Assembly (NCBI RefSeq): GCF_030161395.1
Contig: NZ_BSST01000001.1
Coordinates: 1,798,001 to 1,862,000, forward strand
DNA length: 64,000 nucleotides
Direction of reading: 5' to 3'
Origin: Thalassotalea insulae
GTDB lineage: Bacteria > Pseudomonadota > Gammaproteobacteria > Enterobacterales > Alteromonadaceae
Shown: piece by piece, positions 1 through 7,412 of the stretch
Numbering within the stretch: the first letter of the stretch is position 1
How the letters are laid out: each line of letters opens with the position of its first letter
Position numbers and translations under genes: made by a program
The notes under the pieces: generated by a model
What the model was told of the DNA's origin: nothing
Seen by the model: the letters and a program-made list of their open reading frames with translations, nothing else
The model's database searches: none

Positions 1-1
1 A

Positions 2-316
2 ACCGATAGCTATAAGGTGGTCCTATCCAATGACACTGTCATTGCTGCCTTTGGTATTCGATTGATTAACACGTCAAATAGATGCCGAATTACTTGGATC
101 ATGGTGTGCCCAAATGAGAAAGGAAAAGGTCTGGGGACAAAATTGATGGCATATATTAAACAATATGCACAAGAGGCAGGTTCTGTAGCAATTGATATTG
201 CAGCGAGTCATTTATCCGCCCCGTTTTTCGCGCAATTTGATGCTAAAGAAATCACTTATCTCCACAATGGCTGGGGAGTTGACATGCATAGAGTTGATAT
301 GGCGATAAATCTTTAA
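2..316 (+). CDS. GNAT-family N-acetyltransferase, 3' part only
   Basis: The reading frame is open to the left edge, so the gene starts outside the window; the GTG at position 17 is probably internal. The visible ~104 residues carry the acetyl-CoA-binding motif A of the GNAT fold (VCPNEKGKGLGTKL, matching the Q/R-x-x-G-x-G/A loop), followed by a helix and a C-terminal strand. GNAT enzymes transfer an acetyl group from acetyl-CoA to amines. The substrate cannot be read from this fragment. The family call is fairly secure and the function is unknown. Confidence 0.75.
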   Translation, partial: TDSYKVVLSNDTVIAAFGIRLINTSNRCRITWIMVCPNEKGKGLGTKLMAYIKQYAQEAGSVAIDIAASHLSAPFFAQFDAKEITYLHNGWGVDMHRVDMAINL

Positions 317-317
317 A

Positions 318-636
318 GATTAGCTAGCGTGCAGCCAATCGATGGCAGGACTGTAAAGCTTTATTTCTCGAAGTCAGGCTAACATTACTTACAACTGTGG
401 GTGAGAGTTGTTAATTCAGATAACGCAGCAACTACCTTACCTTTCACCATTTCTAACATATCTTGGTTATCTGTTCGCACACAGATAGCAGGGTAACTTT
501 TGTGTTCGCACATTAGTGATACAGACAAATAACAATACTTTTCAACAACTTACCTTTGGCATTAAAACTGCTTATCTCTGGTTAACTTACACAACACACC
601 CTAATGTGTGTATCCAACCAAGAGTATTAGAACAGC
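318..636. other. intergenic, no gene seen
   Basis: About 320 bp between the acetyltransferase fragment and the S41 peptidase gene. It holds no convincing reading frame, tRNA or strong terminator. It presumably carries the promoter of the peptidase gene, but I cannot pick a clear -35/-10 pair. Confidence 0.5.
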
Positions 637-2007
637 ATGACAACAATCCGTATTTTTAGCCTTTTTCTCTTTACGATATATTTGCTTAACATCAAGTGTG
701 CGTTGGGCGATAACGAATTAAACAAATTAAATAAGCAATTAAGCCCAGCAAAAATGCAACAAGATATTGATGCATGGCGCGAATGGTTAAGCCATACACA
801 CCCTAATCTTAGTATTCGTATGGCAAAAGTTGCAGCATTTGACCAAGCAATAACCACACTCAAAGCTTCATTGAACACACCTCTGACCAACCAAGAATTT
901 CTAGCAAAAATAACGCGATTAAATAGCCAGTTTAATGATGGTCATATGAATATAATGGTCAACAGCCAATCCAAACTTACTCAGGCTATTTTAGCAAGTG
1001 GACAAGGGTTATTTCCGTTCGAAGTAATAGTAGATAAAGGACACCTATATATTTCTACTGAATTAGGTGGCAATAAAAGCGAATACGAAAAGCAAGAAAT
1101 CACGCAAATTAATGGCCGTAACGCGACAGCTATCTATGCAGATTTATTAGAAAGAACCTACGGCGATACTCCTACTCACCGAGAAGCCATTTTATCAGAA
1201 AAATTCGCCTTATATTATTGGCTGTTTGTTAGCAAAGCCAGCAAATTTGACATAGAAGTGAATACAATCCAAGGAACAAAAAGCATCCAAGTCTCAGCCA
1301 GTATGGCAACTCCCAAAGCACAGCAGAATGAATCCTTTGACGACTTGTTTAAATTTGAAATTTTAGATAATAACCAGGCATTGATGACTATCAAACTATT
1401 CTGGTGGCAAGATAAGGAACAGTTTTATCAATTTACAGAAACAGCTTTCAAACAACTTAAGAAGCACGGTATCGGGCACCTCATTATTGATATTCGCCAT
1501 AACCCAGGTGGTGATGATGATATGTGGAAAAAAGGTTTGCTCACTTACTTAGCAGATCAACCATACCGACATACCAGCCGCTATACAAAAAAAATTATTG
1601 CCAAGTATATGGATGAAGGTGAAACAGCTGGCGACATAATTACCAAAAACTATGACCATTTCGAGCAGGTAACTCACAACAACCCGCTGGCGTTTAGCGG
1701 CCACGTATCTGTGTTAATTGGGAAGGTGACTTATTCTTCTGCGATCTTATTTGCTAATACAGTGCAGGATTTCGACTTTGCAGACCTTATAGGGGAAGAG
1801 TCCGCTGGCTATTCATGGCAAACAGGTGGTATCCAATTTTTTACCTTTCCCAACTCAGGGCTCAAAGCAGTGAGTCCTAGATTCTACCTTGAACGCCCAA
1901 GTGGCAAAGGTAAAGGAAAGTCCGTTATCCCTGATATTTATATAAAAGATAATCCACTTGACTCACGTGAAGCCATAATAAAATTAGCTCAATTAAACGC
2001 GAAGTAA
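637..2007 (+). CDS. exported S41-family (C-terminal processing-like) serine peptidase
   Basis: A 456-aa protein with an N-terminal signal peptide (hydrophobic residues 5-22) and the S41 peptidase core. The core shows the DIRHNPGG strand-turn around residue 287 and a VTYSSA motif whose serines (about 367-368) are the expected nucleophile region. S41 peptidases cleave near the C-terminus of proteins; this one probably acts in the periplasm or outside the cell. I see no clear PDZ domain, as in the tricorn-core/IRBP-like branch rather than classical Prc. It stands alone, with no operon partner. The substrate is unknown. Confidence 0.8.
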   Translation: MTTIRIFSLFLFTIYLLNIKCALGDNELNKLNKQLSPAKMQQDIDAWREWLSHTHPNLSIRMAKVAAFDQAITTLKASLNTPLTNQEFLAKITRLNSQFNDGHMNIMVNSQSKLTQAILASGQGLFPFEVIVDKGHLYISTELGGNKSEYEKQEITQINGRNATAIYADLLERTYGDTPTHREAILSEKFALYYWLFVSKASKFDIEVNTIQGTKSIQVSASMATPKAQQNESFDDLFKFEILDNNQALMTIKLFWWQDKEQFYQFTETAFKQLKKHGIGHLIIDIRHNPGGDDDMWKKGLLTYLADQPYRHTSRYTKKIIAKYMDEGETAGDIITKNYDHFEQVTHNNPLAFSGHVSVLIGKVTYSSAILFANTVQDFDFADLIGEESAGYSWQTGGIQFFTFPNSGLKAVSPRFYLERPSGKGKGKSVIPDIYIKDNPLDSREAIIKLAQLNAK

Positions 2008-2034
2008 ATAGCGTAATCACTCGTTGATATAGAA

Positions 2035-2368
2035 AAAAGGATCGGTGACACATGCGTATCATTCTCGTTTACTTAATTGTATTGGCGGCCTTTTTTTGCA
2101 TAACCTATCAAGGCTGTAACACTTGAAAAATCTCGGCATAACATCGCTGATTGGCTGACACTAGATGCCAAAAATGAAAGGTTAAACAGATAATCTTGTT
2201 CGCTGAAAAAGCATACACGTCGGTTATTGCCTCGGGCAATCGCATGCAAGAAATATCAGCTTGAATCATTCGAGATTTCTTAGTGTGTCGAATGCTTTCG
2301 ATGATAATAATAGCTAAAATCAACACAGAGTTTAATGATAATGCATTTCATGTGTCACCGGCCCTTTT
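2035..2368. mobile_element. candidate MITE-like element with terminal inverted repeats
   Basis: Positions 2035-2054 and 2349-2368 are inverted copies matching at 18 of 20 bases; the inner 12 bases (CGGTGACACATG) are identical. The ~295 bp between them has no convincing gene. This is the form of a miniature inverted-repeat element or the remnant of a larger transposon. I do not see a clear target-site duplication. The following stretch to 2554 is also non-coding. The assignment rests only on the repeat geometry. Confidence 0.4.
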
Positions 2369-2554
2369 ATTCGTTTCACCCGTTAAATATGATGACGAAT
2401 TTCACGATTGGATGCATGGCAACGAAAATACTATTTGTGGCTTGCCAGAAAAATTACCGACGACATTTTACAACCTATCATGCCAGAGGTATTTGAACTG
2501 AACCGATAGGAACAATATTAAATCAATCGATCTGACCCTGTTGGTTCAACTAAA

Positions 2555-2713
2555 TTACGATTCACTATTTTCAATATTTTCCTGAGCTTGTTCAGCAAGC
2601 CTTTCACGTTCTGCCTTGGAGATATATTTAGGTTTATTGCTTTTATGTAGCTTGGCATTGGCCTTCTTTTTCTTGGCCAGTAAAGTCGATTTAATTTTCT
2701 TTTTTCTATTCAT
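2555..2713 (-). CDS. DUF2986 small basic protein
   Basis: A 52-aa gene read on the minus strand. It begins MNRKKKIKSTLLAKKKKANA, continues with KPKYISKAERERLAEQ and ends in an acidic tail. The lysine-rich start and the KPKYISKAER block are what I recall of DUF2986, small proteins of unknown role found in marine gammaproteobacteria. No signal peptide or membrane segment is present. The basic head suggests nucleic-acid or ribosome contact, which is inference only. It is easily missed because of its length. Confidence 0.75.
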   Translation of the reverse strand: MNRKKKIKSTLLAKKKKANAKLHKSNKPKYISKAERERLAEQAQENIENSES

Positions 2714-2868
2714 TTTTAAATTCTTAGGGATATTGACTTCTTATAACATCTCTCATCATACTTCATTTTCTAAATAAAAGATGTCTACAGTGTTAGGGGA
2801 AGATCATATAGATAAAACAGATGGGCTGAAGTATCTACAAGAATCTTATTCCGAATATACAAAAGACG

Positions 2869-3048
2869 TTATACTGCCAGAAGAAACTGTAGAGTCAGAT
2901 GGTTAATTTCAAAATCTGAAGTTAGTATTGGCATAAGTGATAACAGTTTAATAATCTGTGAGTTAAAGTTGCGCAACATGTTCTCTTCAGTTTCAATAAA
3001 CGGAAGCTGACGAATATTGGTTGTGTCAACTAGCTTGACCTCATTCAT
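2869..3048 (-). CDS. possible small protein downstream of the DUF4238 gene
   Basis: A 59-aa frame that starts 21 bp after the stop of the DUF4238 gene on the same strand, with a purine-rich stretch (GGGGAAG) about 8-10 bases before the ATG. The product is amphipathic (MNEVKLVDTTNIRQLPF near the start, then leucine-rich) and has no signal peptide. I recognise no family. It could be a translated partner of the DUF4238 protein or a gene remnant. An opposing 41-codon frame at 2781-2906 overlaps it, and at most one of the two is likely real. Confidence 0.3.
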   Translation of the reverse strand: MNEVKLVDTTNIRQLPFIETEENMLRNFNSQIIKLLSLMPILTSDFEINHLTLQFLLAV

Positions 3049-3069
3049 GCCAGATACTTCCCCGCAGCA

Positions 3070-4179
3070 CTACTTTATTGGGGTACTCTGACCACCATTC
3101 CTCATTTTATCTAAAAAAATGTCTCGCTCACGTACAATATCAGGCCGTCTTATATAGCTGCGAATAGTTTTTTTTCGTAACTTATTTTTAACTTTACTGA
3201 ATGAAAGCCACTTATTTATCGAGAATTGCTCTCTCCATTGCATCTGCGTAGATTTGAGCTGTCCACTACCATCCTCAACAGGCGCTGTTGAGGATGAAAA
3301 TTTATTAAACATACTGTTTTGAGGTATCAATCGGCATTTATTCCTAACATACTCTGATTGAGCTATGTCACTAAATACAATAAACGACTCTCTACTTCTG
3401 AACTGCAAATCATTTAATATATTAATATCTGATTTATTATTAACTTCTGTGTAACTACAATTTTTGTTTCCTAGCTTATAAATTTTTTTGTCATATAAAC
3501 AAAGAGTAACTATTGGCGAAAGTGGCAGAAACATTTGGACACCGTGGTTTGTAATCGCTGTATAGTCCATTTCTATAGAGTCACGTAAATACCAATTGTA
3601 ATGTACAACAGGGTGATCAGATATTACAAAATCTAAATCAGTACTATTGATGAGAAAATGCCACTCAAGATCATTAATTAAAGGCCAATTAAAAGCTGCC
3701 TCAATAGTTTGCATCCGCAAAATGTCTTTTGGATCATCAAGCTTAAACTTTACACTGTTTATAACACTCTCTTCAAAATTGTTTAATCTTCCAATTTCTT
3801 TAAATAGATCATCAAAAAAGTTATCGATATTACCTAGCGAATCGTTAAGTGCTCTTGGTGTGCGATTCAATTGAACCGTTAGAAACCTAAGAACATCTAT
3901 TTTAGATTTTTGGTTTAAAGGAACTGCTTGGCTTTGCTGATGAGGTGAAAATTGTTTTACTATCAATGATGCAGGCCCTTCAACATGATCCCGCAAAAAA
4001 TGCTCTACAGAATTATCTTTGTCATAAAAATAATTCTCTGCTAACACACGATTAACGCTTGTTGGTGGTCTTAATAACTCTCTAGCAGAGTCATAAATAT
4101 TTATCGTCTCATTAGGCGATGTAAAGTTCTTTAATAAGAACTGAGGCACAAAATGCTGATTTTTAGTTATGTTCGACAT
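3070..4179 (-). CDS. DUF4238 domain-containing protein
   Basis: A 369-aa protein with the hallmark start of DUF4238: NQHFVPQFLLKNF at residues 7-19, followed by an INIYD segment and a later SDHPVVHYN motif. These conserved His, Asp and Asn residues suggest an enzyme active site, but no activity is assigned to the family. No signal peptide or membrane helix is seen, so it is cytoplasmic. DUF4238 genes are scattered and typical of variable genome regions. Here the gene lies in an AT-rich minus-strand group of unknown proteins. The family call is firm and the function unknown. Confidence 0.8.
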   Translation of the reverse strand: MSNITKNQHFVPQFLLKNFTSPNETINIYDSARELLRPPTSVNRVLAENYFYDKDNSVEHFLRDHVEGPASLIVKQFSPHQQSQAVPLNQKSKIDVLRFLTVQLNRTPRALNDSLGNIDNFFDDLFKEIGRLNNFEESVINSVKFKLDDPKDILRMQTIEAAFNWPLINDLEWHFLINSTDLDFVISDHPVVHYNWYLRDSIEMDYTAITNHGVQMFLPLSPIVTLCLYDKKIYKLGNKNCSYTEVNNKSDINILNDLQFRSRESFIVFSDIAQSEYVRNKCRLIPQNSMFNKFSSSTAPVEDGSGQLKSTQMQWREQFSINKWLSFSKVKNKLRKKTIRSYIRRPDIVRERDIFLDKMRNGGQSTPIK

Positions 4180-4344
4180 TTAAATATATACCGCTTAGAA
4201 GTTCTTCAGCACTTACTATTCAGACATTGTATATGTACATCATTATTTTTAATATTTGCACTTTAATCATTTATTTTATCCAAAAAATACTAGCGTAATA
4301 TAGAACCGAAACATGCGTTTGCAATCCCATACGAAATTGTCTTG

Positions 4345-4863
4345 CTAGGAACTACTCCATTCGTACCACGGAACATGCCAACCATGTACTTCTCGAACTT
4401 TATACTTTTTTGAACAAGTCGAACAAGTTACAGAAAAATGTTGTTCTTGAACCTCTTTTATAATTGTTGCCTTATCAATATCAACAAATGCTAGATCTGA
4501 TTCCTTTTTAGGGTTGAACATGTTGTGACCAGAGTATGTGTACAGAAAGCACCGACATAATCCAGAACAGCGTTTTTTGATGTATTCAAAAGCAAGCTTA
4601 GTGTCATCTTCATTTTTTCTGACAGCACCGCCCATATCTACTTGTTTTAATATGTCTGAGAATCTTGGAATGAAGGCAGACAACTCCGTCAGTTTATCAA
4701 TATCGTCACATCGAAGAATTTCCCATGTTGCCTCCCATATTTTATGGGAGTCATATGATTCAAATTTTTCATTTATATTCGATACTTCCATGTGATGCCT
4801 CATAAACTGTTTAGGATATTTTCGTAACTTTCTAGCTGTATTTACAGCCAAAACTGCCACCAT
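4345..4863 (-). CDS. hypothetical protein with two Cys pairs
   Basis: A 172-aa protein I do not recognise. The N-terminal ~100 residues look helical. The C-terminal part has a CRC pair and later CSTCSKKYKV, followed by a His/Trp-rich end (VHGWHVPWYEW). The CxxC with nearby His and Cys could hold a metal as a small zinc ribbon; this is inference. It starts 11 bp after the stop of the upstream 181-aa gene, so the two are probably co-transcribed. An internal ATG at the MRHHMEV segment is an alternative start. Confidence 0.6.
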   Translation of the reverse strand: MVAVLAVNTARKLRKYPKQFMRHHMEVSNINEKFESYDSHKIWEATWEILRCDDIDKLTELSAFIPRFSDILKQVDMGGAVRKNEDDTKLAFEYIKKRCSGLCRCFLYTYSGHNMFNPKKESDLAFVDIDKATIIKEVQEQHFSVTCSTCSKKYKVREVHGWHVPWYEWSSS

Positions 4864-4874
4864 TTTGTGCTTTC

Positions 4875-5420
4875 TTAGATTTTATAACCTGTAGGCTCTT
4901 TTTCTATAACACTGCGGTTATCTTCATATTCTATGCCGTGGTATTCTCCACTGTGACCAGTGATCACAATTTTTCCACTATCTAACCACTCAACCACTTT
5001 ATCGACTTCACCTAGTATTTGTGGGTAATAATCATCAACCTTTTCATTGTGATAGTCTGAACACGTAATACCAAGACCATACCCCAAGCCTAGATTGTCC
5101 ATAAAGCCGAAACCTTCACAGTACAAGTTATAACATTGCTCAATATACTTATGAACGTCATTCGGCTTTTCAACAATTTTTTGCAGTATATTTCGAATGT
5201 TCCATTCGTAATATTTGCCCATTGAAAAGTAGCTAGTAAGTATTTTCTGAGCTTCATAAAGACTAGAAGGCGTTTTGTAATTGATAGAGATAAGCTCTAA
5301 ATAATCATCTGAACTTAATATTTCTTCAAGCCGTGATTCTGAATACACCCAGCTCTCAAATTCTGATAACTCGATCTCATGAGAAACTAACTTGAAAAAA
5401 ACTAACTCTAAAGTATTCAA
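4875..5420 (-). CDS. hypothetical protein, immunity-protein-like N-terminus
   Basis: A 181-aa acidic cytoplasmic protein, first gene of a pair with the 172-aa gene. Residues 1-60 (an FFKLVSHEIELSEFESWVY stretch, then DDYLELISINY) resemble the start of small acidic proteins often found as immunity proteins beside polymorphic toxins. The resemblance is a pattern memory, not a search result. The second half (YCEGFGFMDNLGLGYG, TGHSGEYHG) is unfamiliar. No adjacent toxin with a recognisable nuclease domain is seen, so an immunity role is speculative. Confidence 0.6.
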   Translation of the reverse strand: MNTLELVFFKLVSHEIELSEFESWVYSESRLEEILSSDDYLELISINYKTPSSLYEAQKILTSYFSMGKYYEWNIRNILQKIVEKPNDVHKYIEQCYNLYCEGFGFMDNLGLGYGLGITCSDYHNEKVDDYYPQILGEVDKVVEWLDSGKIVITGHSGEYHGIEYEDNRSVIEKEPTGYKI

Positions 5421-5525
5421 TGAACTAACTTACATAACTAGCCTATACAATAGTCAATTTCACTTGAACAAAATTAACTACGAGGAGCATAAGCACTGTC
5501 TTCTTTGCCCCTGTTATTTAACTTA

Positions 5526-5999
5526 TTAGGAGCCTGTGACACGAATCAAACAACCATCATTTTCTTTACACCAATTAAGAACAACCCTAGCACATTGCAA
5601 CATTGCAGGTGCTGGAAAGTGGGTTACTATTTCACCATAACGAATTTCATTTGGATATGTTGAAGCGCTTTCAATCTGAGAAACTAACAATGTACCAACT
5701 GTGCCATTTGAAATGCCAGATAATACTTCTTTACTCCTGATCGAGCTTACTCTTCGTTCTGGATCGGAGTGTGTGCATGTCGTGATTTCATCTAATAAAT
5801 TATGCAATCTATGAGAAAAACGTTTCAGTTCTTGGATGGAGTAACCAGACCTTTCCAAAAGCGCTTTCATGCTGATTTCACAAGACAAACAACTCAAATA
5901 CAAAATTGTCCTGCCTGCTTCATCTTTTTCTGGGGAGGATTCCAACAATCCTTGGGCAGACTCAATTAATCTTTCTGAAAATTCGAAACTGAATTCCAT
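5526..5999 (-). CDS. HEPN-like protein
   Basis: A 157-aa, mostly helical cytoplasmic protein. Residues 25-70 (ILYLSCLSCEISMKALLER, then FSHRLHNLL) have the layout of the HEPN fold: an ASxxxELxxKALL-type helix followed by an H-x-L-x-x-L-L helix. HEPN proteins include RNases of toxin-antitoxin and phage-defence systems and also non-catalytic helpers. An Arg and His lie close together in RFSHRLH, but whether this is the catalytic R-x4-6-H motif is unsure. No nucleotidyltransferase partner is adjacent. It is divergent from the radical SAM operon across 235 bp. Confidence 0.5.
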   Translation of the reverse strand: MEFSFEFSERLIESAQGLLESSPEKDEAGRTILYLSCLSCEISMKALLERSGYSIQELKRFSHRLHNLLDEITTCTHSDPERRVSSIRSKEVLSGISNGTVGTLLVSQIESASTYPNEIRYGEIVTHFPAPAMLQCARVVLNWCKENDGCLIRVTGS

Positions 6000-6129
6000 T
6001 TCTATAGGTTCCTAACACTTATTGTATGTACCCTCCAAAGTAACACACTTAGCAAGGTATATGAACATCAAAGACTTTTCTTAATTAAGAACTACATCAA
6101 TTTGGTTTAGTGACCAATTAATCAATTCA

Positions 6130-6148
6130 TTTTAATATGATATTAAAA
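6130..6148. promoter_or_regulatory. 19-bp palindrome upstream of the radical SAM operon
   Basis: TTTTAATAT-G-ATATTAAAA is a perfect 9-bp inverted repeat with one central base, about 87 bp before the peptide gene and in the gap between the divergent HEPN-like gene and that operon. It is a plausible operator for an unlinked dimeric regulator. AT-rich palindromes also arise by chance in such DNA. Confidence 0.35.
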
Positions 6149-6234
6149 CGGCTCGAAAGAAGATTTTAGTTATATGACTAATAATCTGTTATCTTAGATC
6201 GCGCTTAAATAGGAATAAAATATAAGAATATAGG

Positions 6235-6597
6235 ATGCAATCACAAGACAATAAAATCGACTTTTTTATTTCTCAACTTTCAATAAGTGAAAATAAAGAA
6301 GTGGTATTTTCGAAAATACGTGATTTCTTTGGAAATGGCGATCCAGATAAACACATCATTTTTAAACGCTCCATTTTATATTTTTATACTGGCAGCGAAA
6401 TTATTGACACCTATGCCTGCCCTCCGACTGAATTGAATCACTCCATTACTTTTGATGGTTCAAAGGTTTCTAAAATTGAGAAGGCTTATTTTGTTGGTGC
6501 TGCTTCAAAGTCTATGTTTGACGTAGAGTTTGAGATATCTAGCAACAATAATAATAACAATAACAACAATAATAATAATGGAAATAACAACGGATAG
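6235..6597 (+). CDS. putative radical SAM-modified precursor peptide with poly-Asn tail
   Basis: A 120-aa protein of two parts. Residues 1-101 form a compact, mixed domain (YFYTGSEIID, then AYFVGAASKS, DVEFEI). Residues 102-120 are a low-complexity tail: two Ser, twelve Asn, Gly, three Asn, Gly, stop. It is the first gene of an operon with a membrane protein (14 bp downstream) and a radical SAM/SPASM enzyme. A leader-like domain plus a repetitive C-terminal core beside a SPASM enzyme is the arrangement of RiPP precursors such as the His-Xaa-Ser and Gly-rich systems. The tail has no Cys, Trp, Tyr, Phe or Lys, so thioether or aromatic cyclophane chemistry there is unlikely; epimerisation or another Asn modification is possible. 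An in-frame stop just upstream fixes the ATG region, but the ribosome binding site is weak. The RiPP role is inference. Confidence 0.6.
   Translation: MQSQDNKIDFFISQLSISENKEVVFSKIRDFFGNGDPDKHIIFKRSILYFYTGSEIIDTYACPPTELNHSITFDGSKVSKIEKAYFVGAASKSMFDVEFEISSNNNNNNNNNNNNGNNNG
6544..6591 (+). repeat. AAY trinucleotide tract encoding the Asn tail
   Basis: Twelve consecutive AAY codons (eight AAT, four AAC), a GGA, then three more AAY codons. The tract is a low-complexity repeat able to change length by slippage in whole codons. The AAT/AAC mixture interrupts a pure triplet repeat. Confidence 0.85.
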
Positions 6598-6611
6598 TTT
6601 TAGGGTGTTTA

Positions 6612-7412
6612 ATGGAGTATGAATTAATTTTTACTATATCTGCTGTAATTGTGGGGGTATTGAGCATTTTTAACATTCTTTATACGTTAAAGCTGCTTAA
6701 TAACTGCTTGATCCTCTATAAGGCTAAAGCAATAACAGATGATATAACCGTAGGCGATTACATCCACATTCAAGGCAATGTAAAAATGCCAACTATTAAA
6801 TCTCCTTTCTTCAATAAGCAATGCGTTTATTGGAAAACTTACATTTGGGCGTGGTTTGAAACAAAGCGTAAAAAACCAGAAAAAGGAATGCAAGAACACA
6901 GTCCACTACTGGAAGTCAAAGAATCAGAGATGCCGCCATTAATGGTATCTCAATCGGGGTTTCTGGCGCATATTGATTTGTCTCGCTTGTCATCTACCAT
7001 GTTGAATTTAGTTCGAGAAGAAGATAGACAGACAAGTCCACCAAATGAAGGTACGGCAAAATTAGCCAAAGAGAAATATAAAGCATATCGCATTCATGAA
7101 TATCGACTACCTAACGATGCTAGTGTAGCTGTATGGGGCAAGGTAGATAGTATAAATAAGAATTTGGTGACTATTGTTGGCTCAAAAGATGCCAAATATC
7201 CTTGCTTTTTGTACAACGGAAATGCCAGTTCAATTTATCATCGTTTGATTAAGCGCATCTTTTTTTCATTGTGTGTTATTGCTTTAGGTGGCTTATTCTT
7301 GTTGACGCTTGAAAGGCTACTTGAGTTTGGTTTTTTCGGATTAATAGCTAACGCTGTTGTTATCGCTTATTTCCAGTATTTGTCTAAAAAAAAGTTGTTT
7401 GAATTGAAATGA
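6612..7412 (+). CDS. GIDE-like membrane protein of the radical SAM operon
   Basis: A 266-aa protein with one N-terminal membrane helix (about 6-28), a soluble central domain and two C-terminal helices (about 217-255). The central domain carries GDYIHIQGNVKM and SPFFNKQCVYWKTYIW. These match the pattern of the GIDE/MULAN-type domain (G-x-V-x-x-x-x-x-x-x-SP-x-x-x-x-x-CV-Y). In eukaryotes that domain is attached to a RING ubiquitin ligase; in bacteria its role is unknown. No RING finger is present here. The stop overlaps the start of the radical SAM gene (ATGA), so expression is coupled. It may anchor the enzyme or its peptide at the membrane, or serve in export or immunity; this is inference. 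Confidence 0.65.
   Translation: MEYELIFTISAVIVGVLSIFNILYTLKLLNNCLILYKAKAITDDITVGDYIHIQGNVKMPTIKSPFFNKQCVYWKTYIWAWFETKRKKPEKGMQEHSPLLEVKESEMPPLMVSQSGFLAHIDLSRLSSTMLNLVREEDRQTSPPNEGTAKLAKEKYKAYRIHEYRLPNDASVAVWGKVDSINKNLVTIVGSKDAKYPCFLYNGNASSIYHRLIKRIFFSLCVIALGGLFLLTLERLLEFGFFGLIANAVVIAYFQYLSKKKLFELK

Noticed and set aside
2052..2126. A 24-residue membrane-peptide-like frame starting MRIILVYLIV.
   Set aside because: Its start lies inside the left inverted repeat of the MITE-like element, and the spacing to the AAGG stretch is long, so it is probably not a gene.
2283..2501. A 72-codon frame on the plus strand.
   Set aside because: It crosses the right end of the inverted-repeat element, matches no family I know and has no binding site.
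2781..2906. A 41-codon acidic frame on the plus strand.
   Set aside because: It overlaps the better-placed minus-strand small frame, has no Shine-Dalgarno and resembles nothing known.
6235..6597. Assigning the peptide to the His-Xaa-Ser (Hxs) system.
   Set aside because: There is no His-x-Ser repeat, no paired HxsB/HxsC enzymes and no LLNDYxLRE-type motif.
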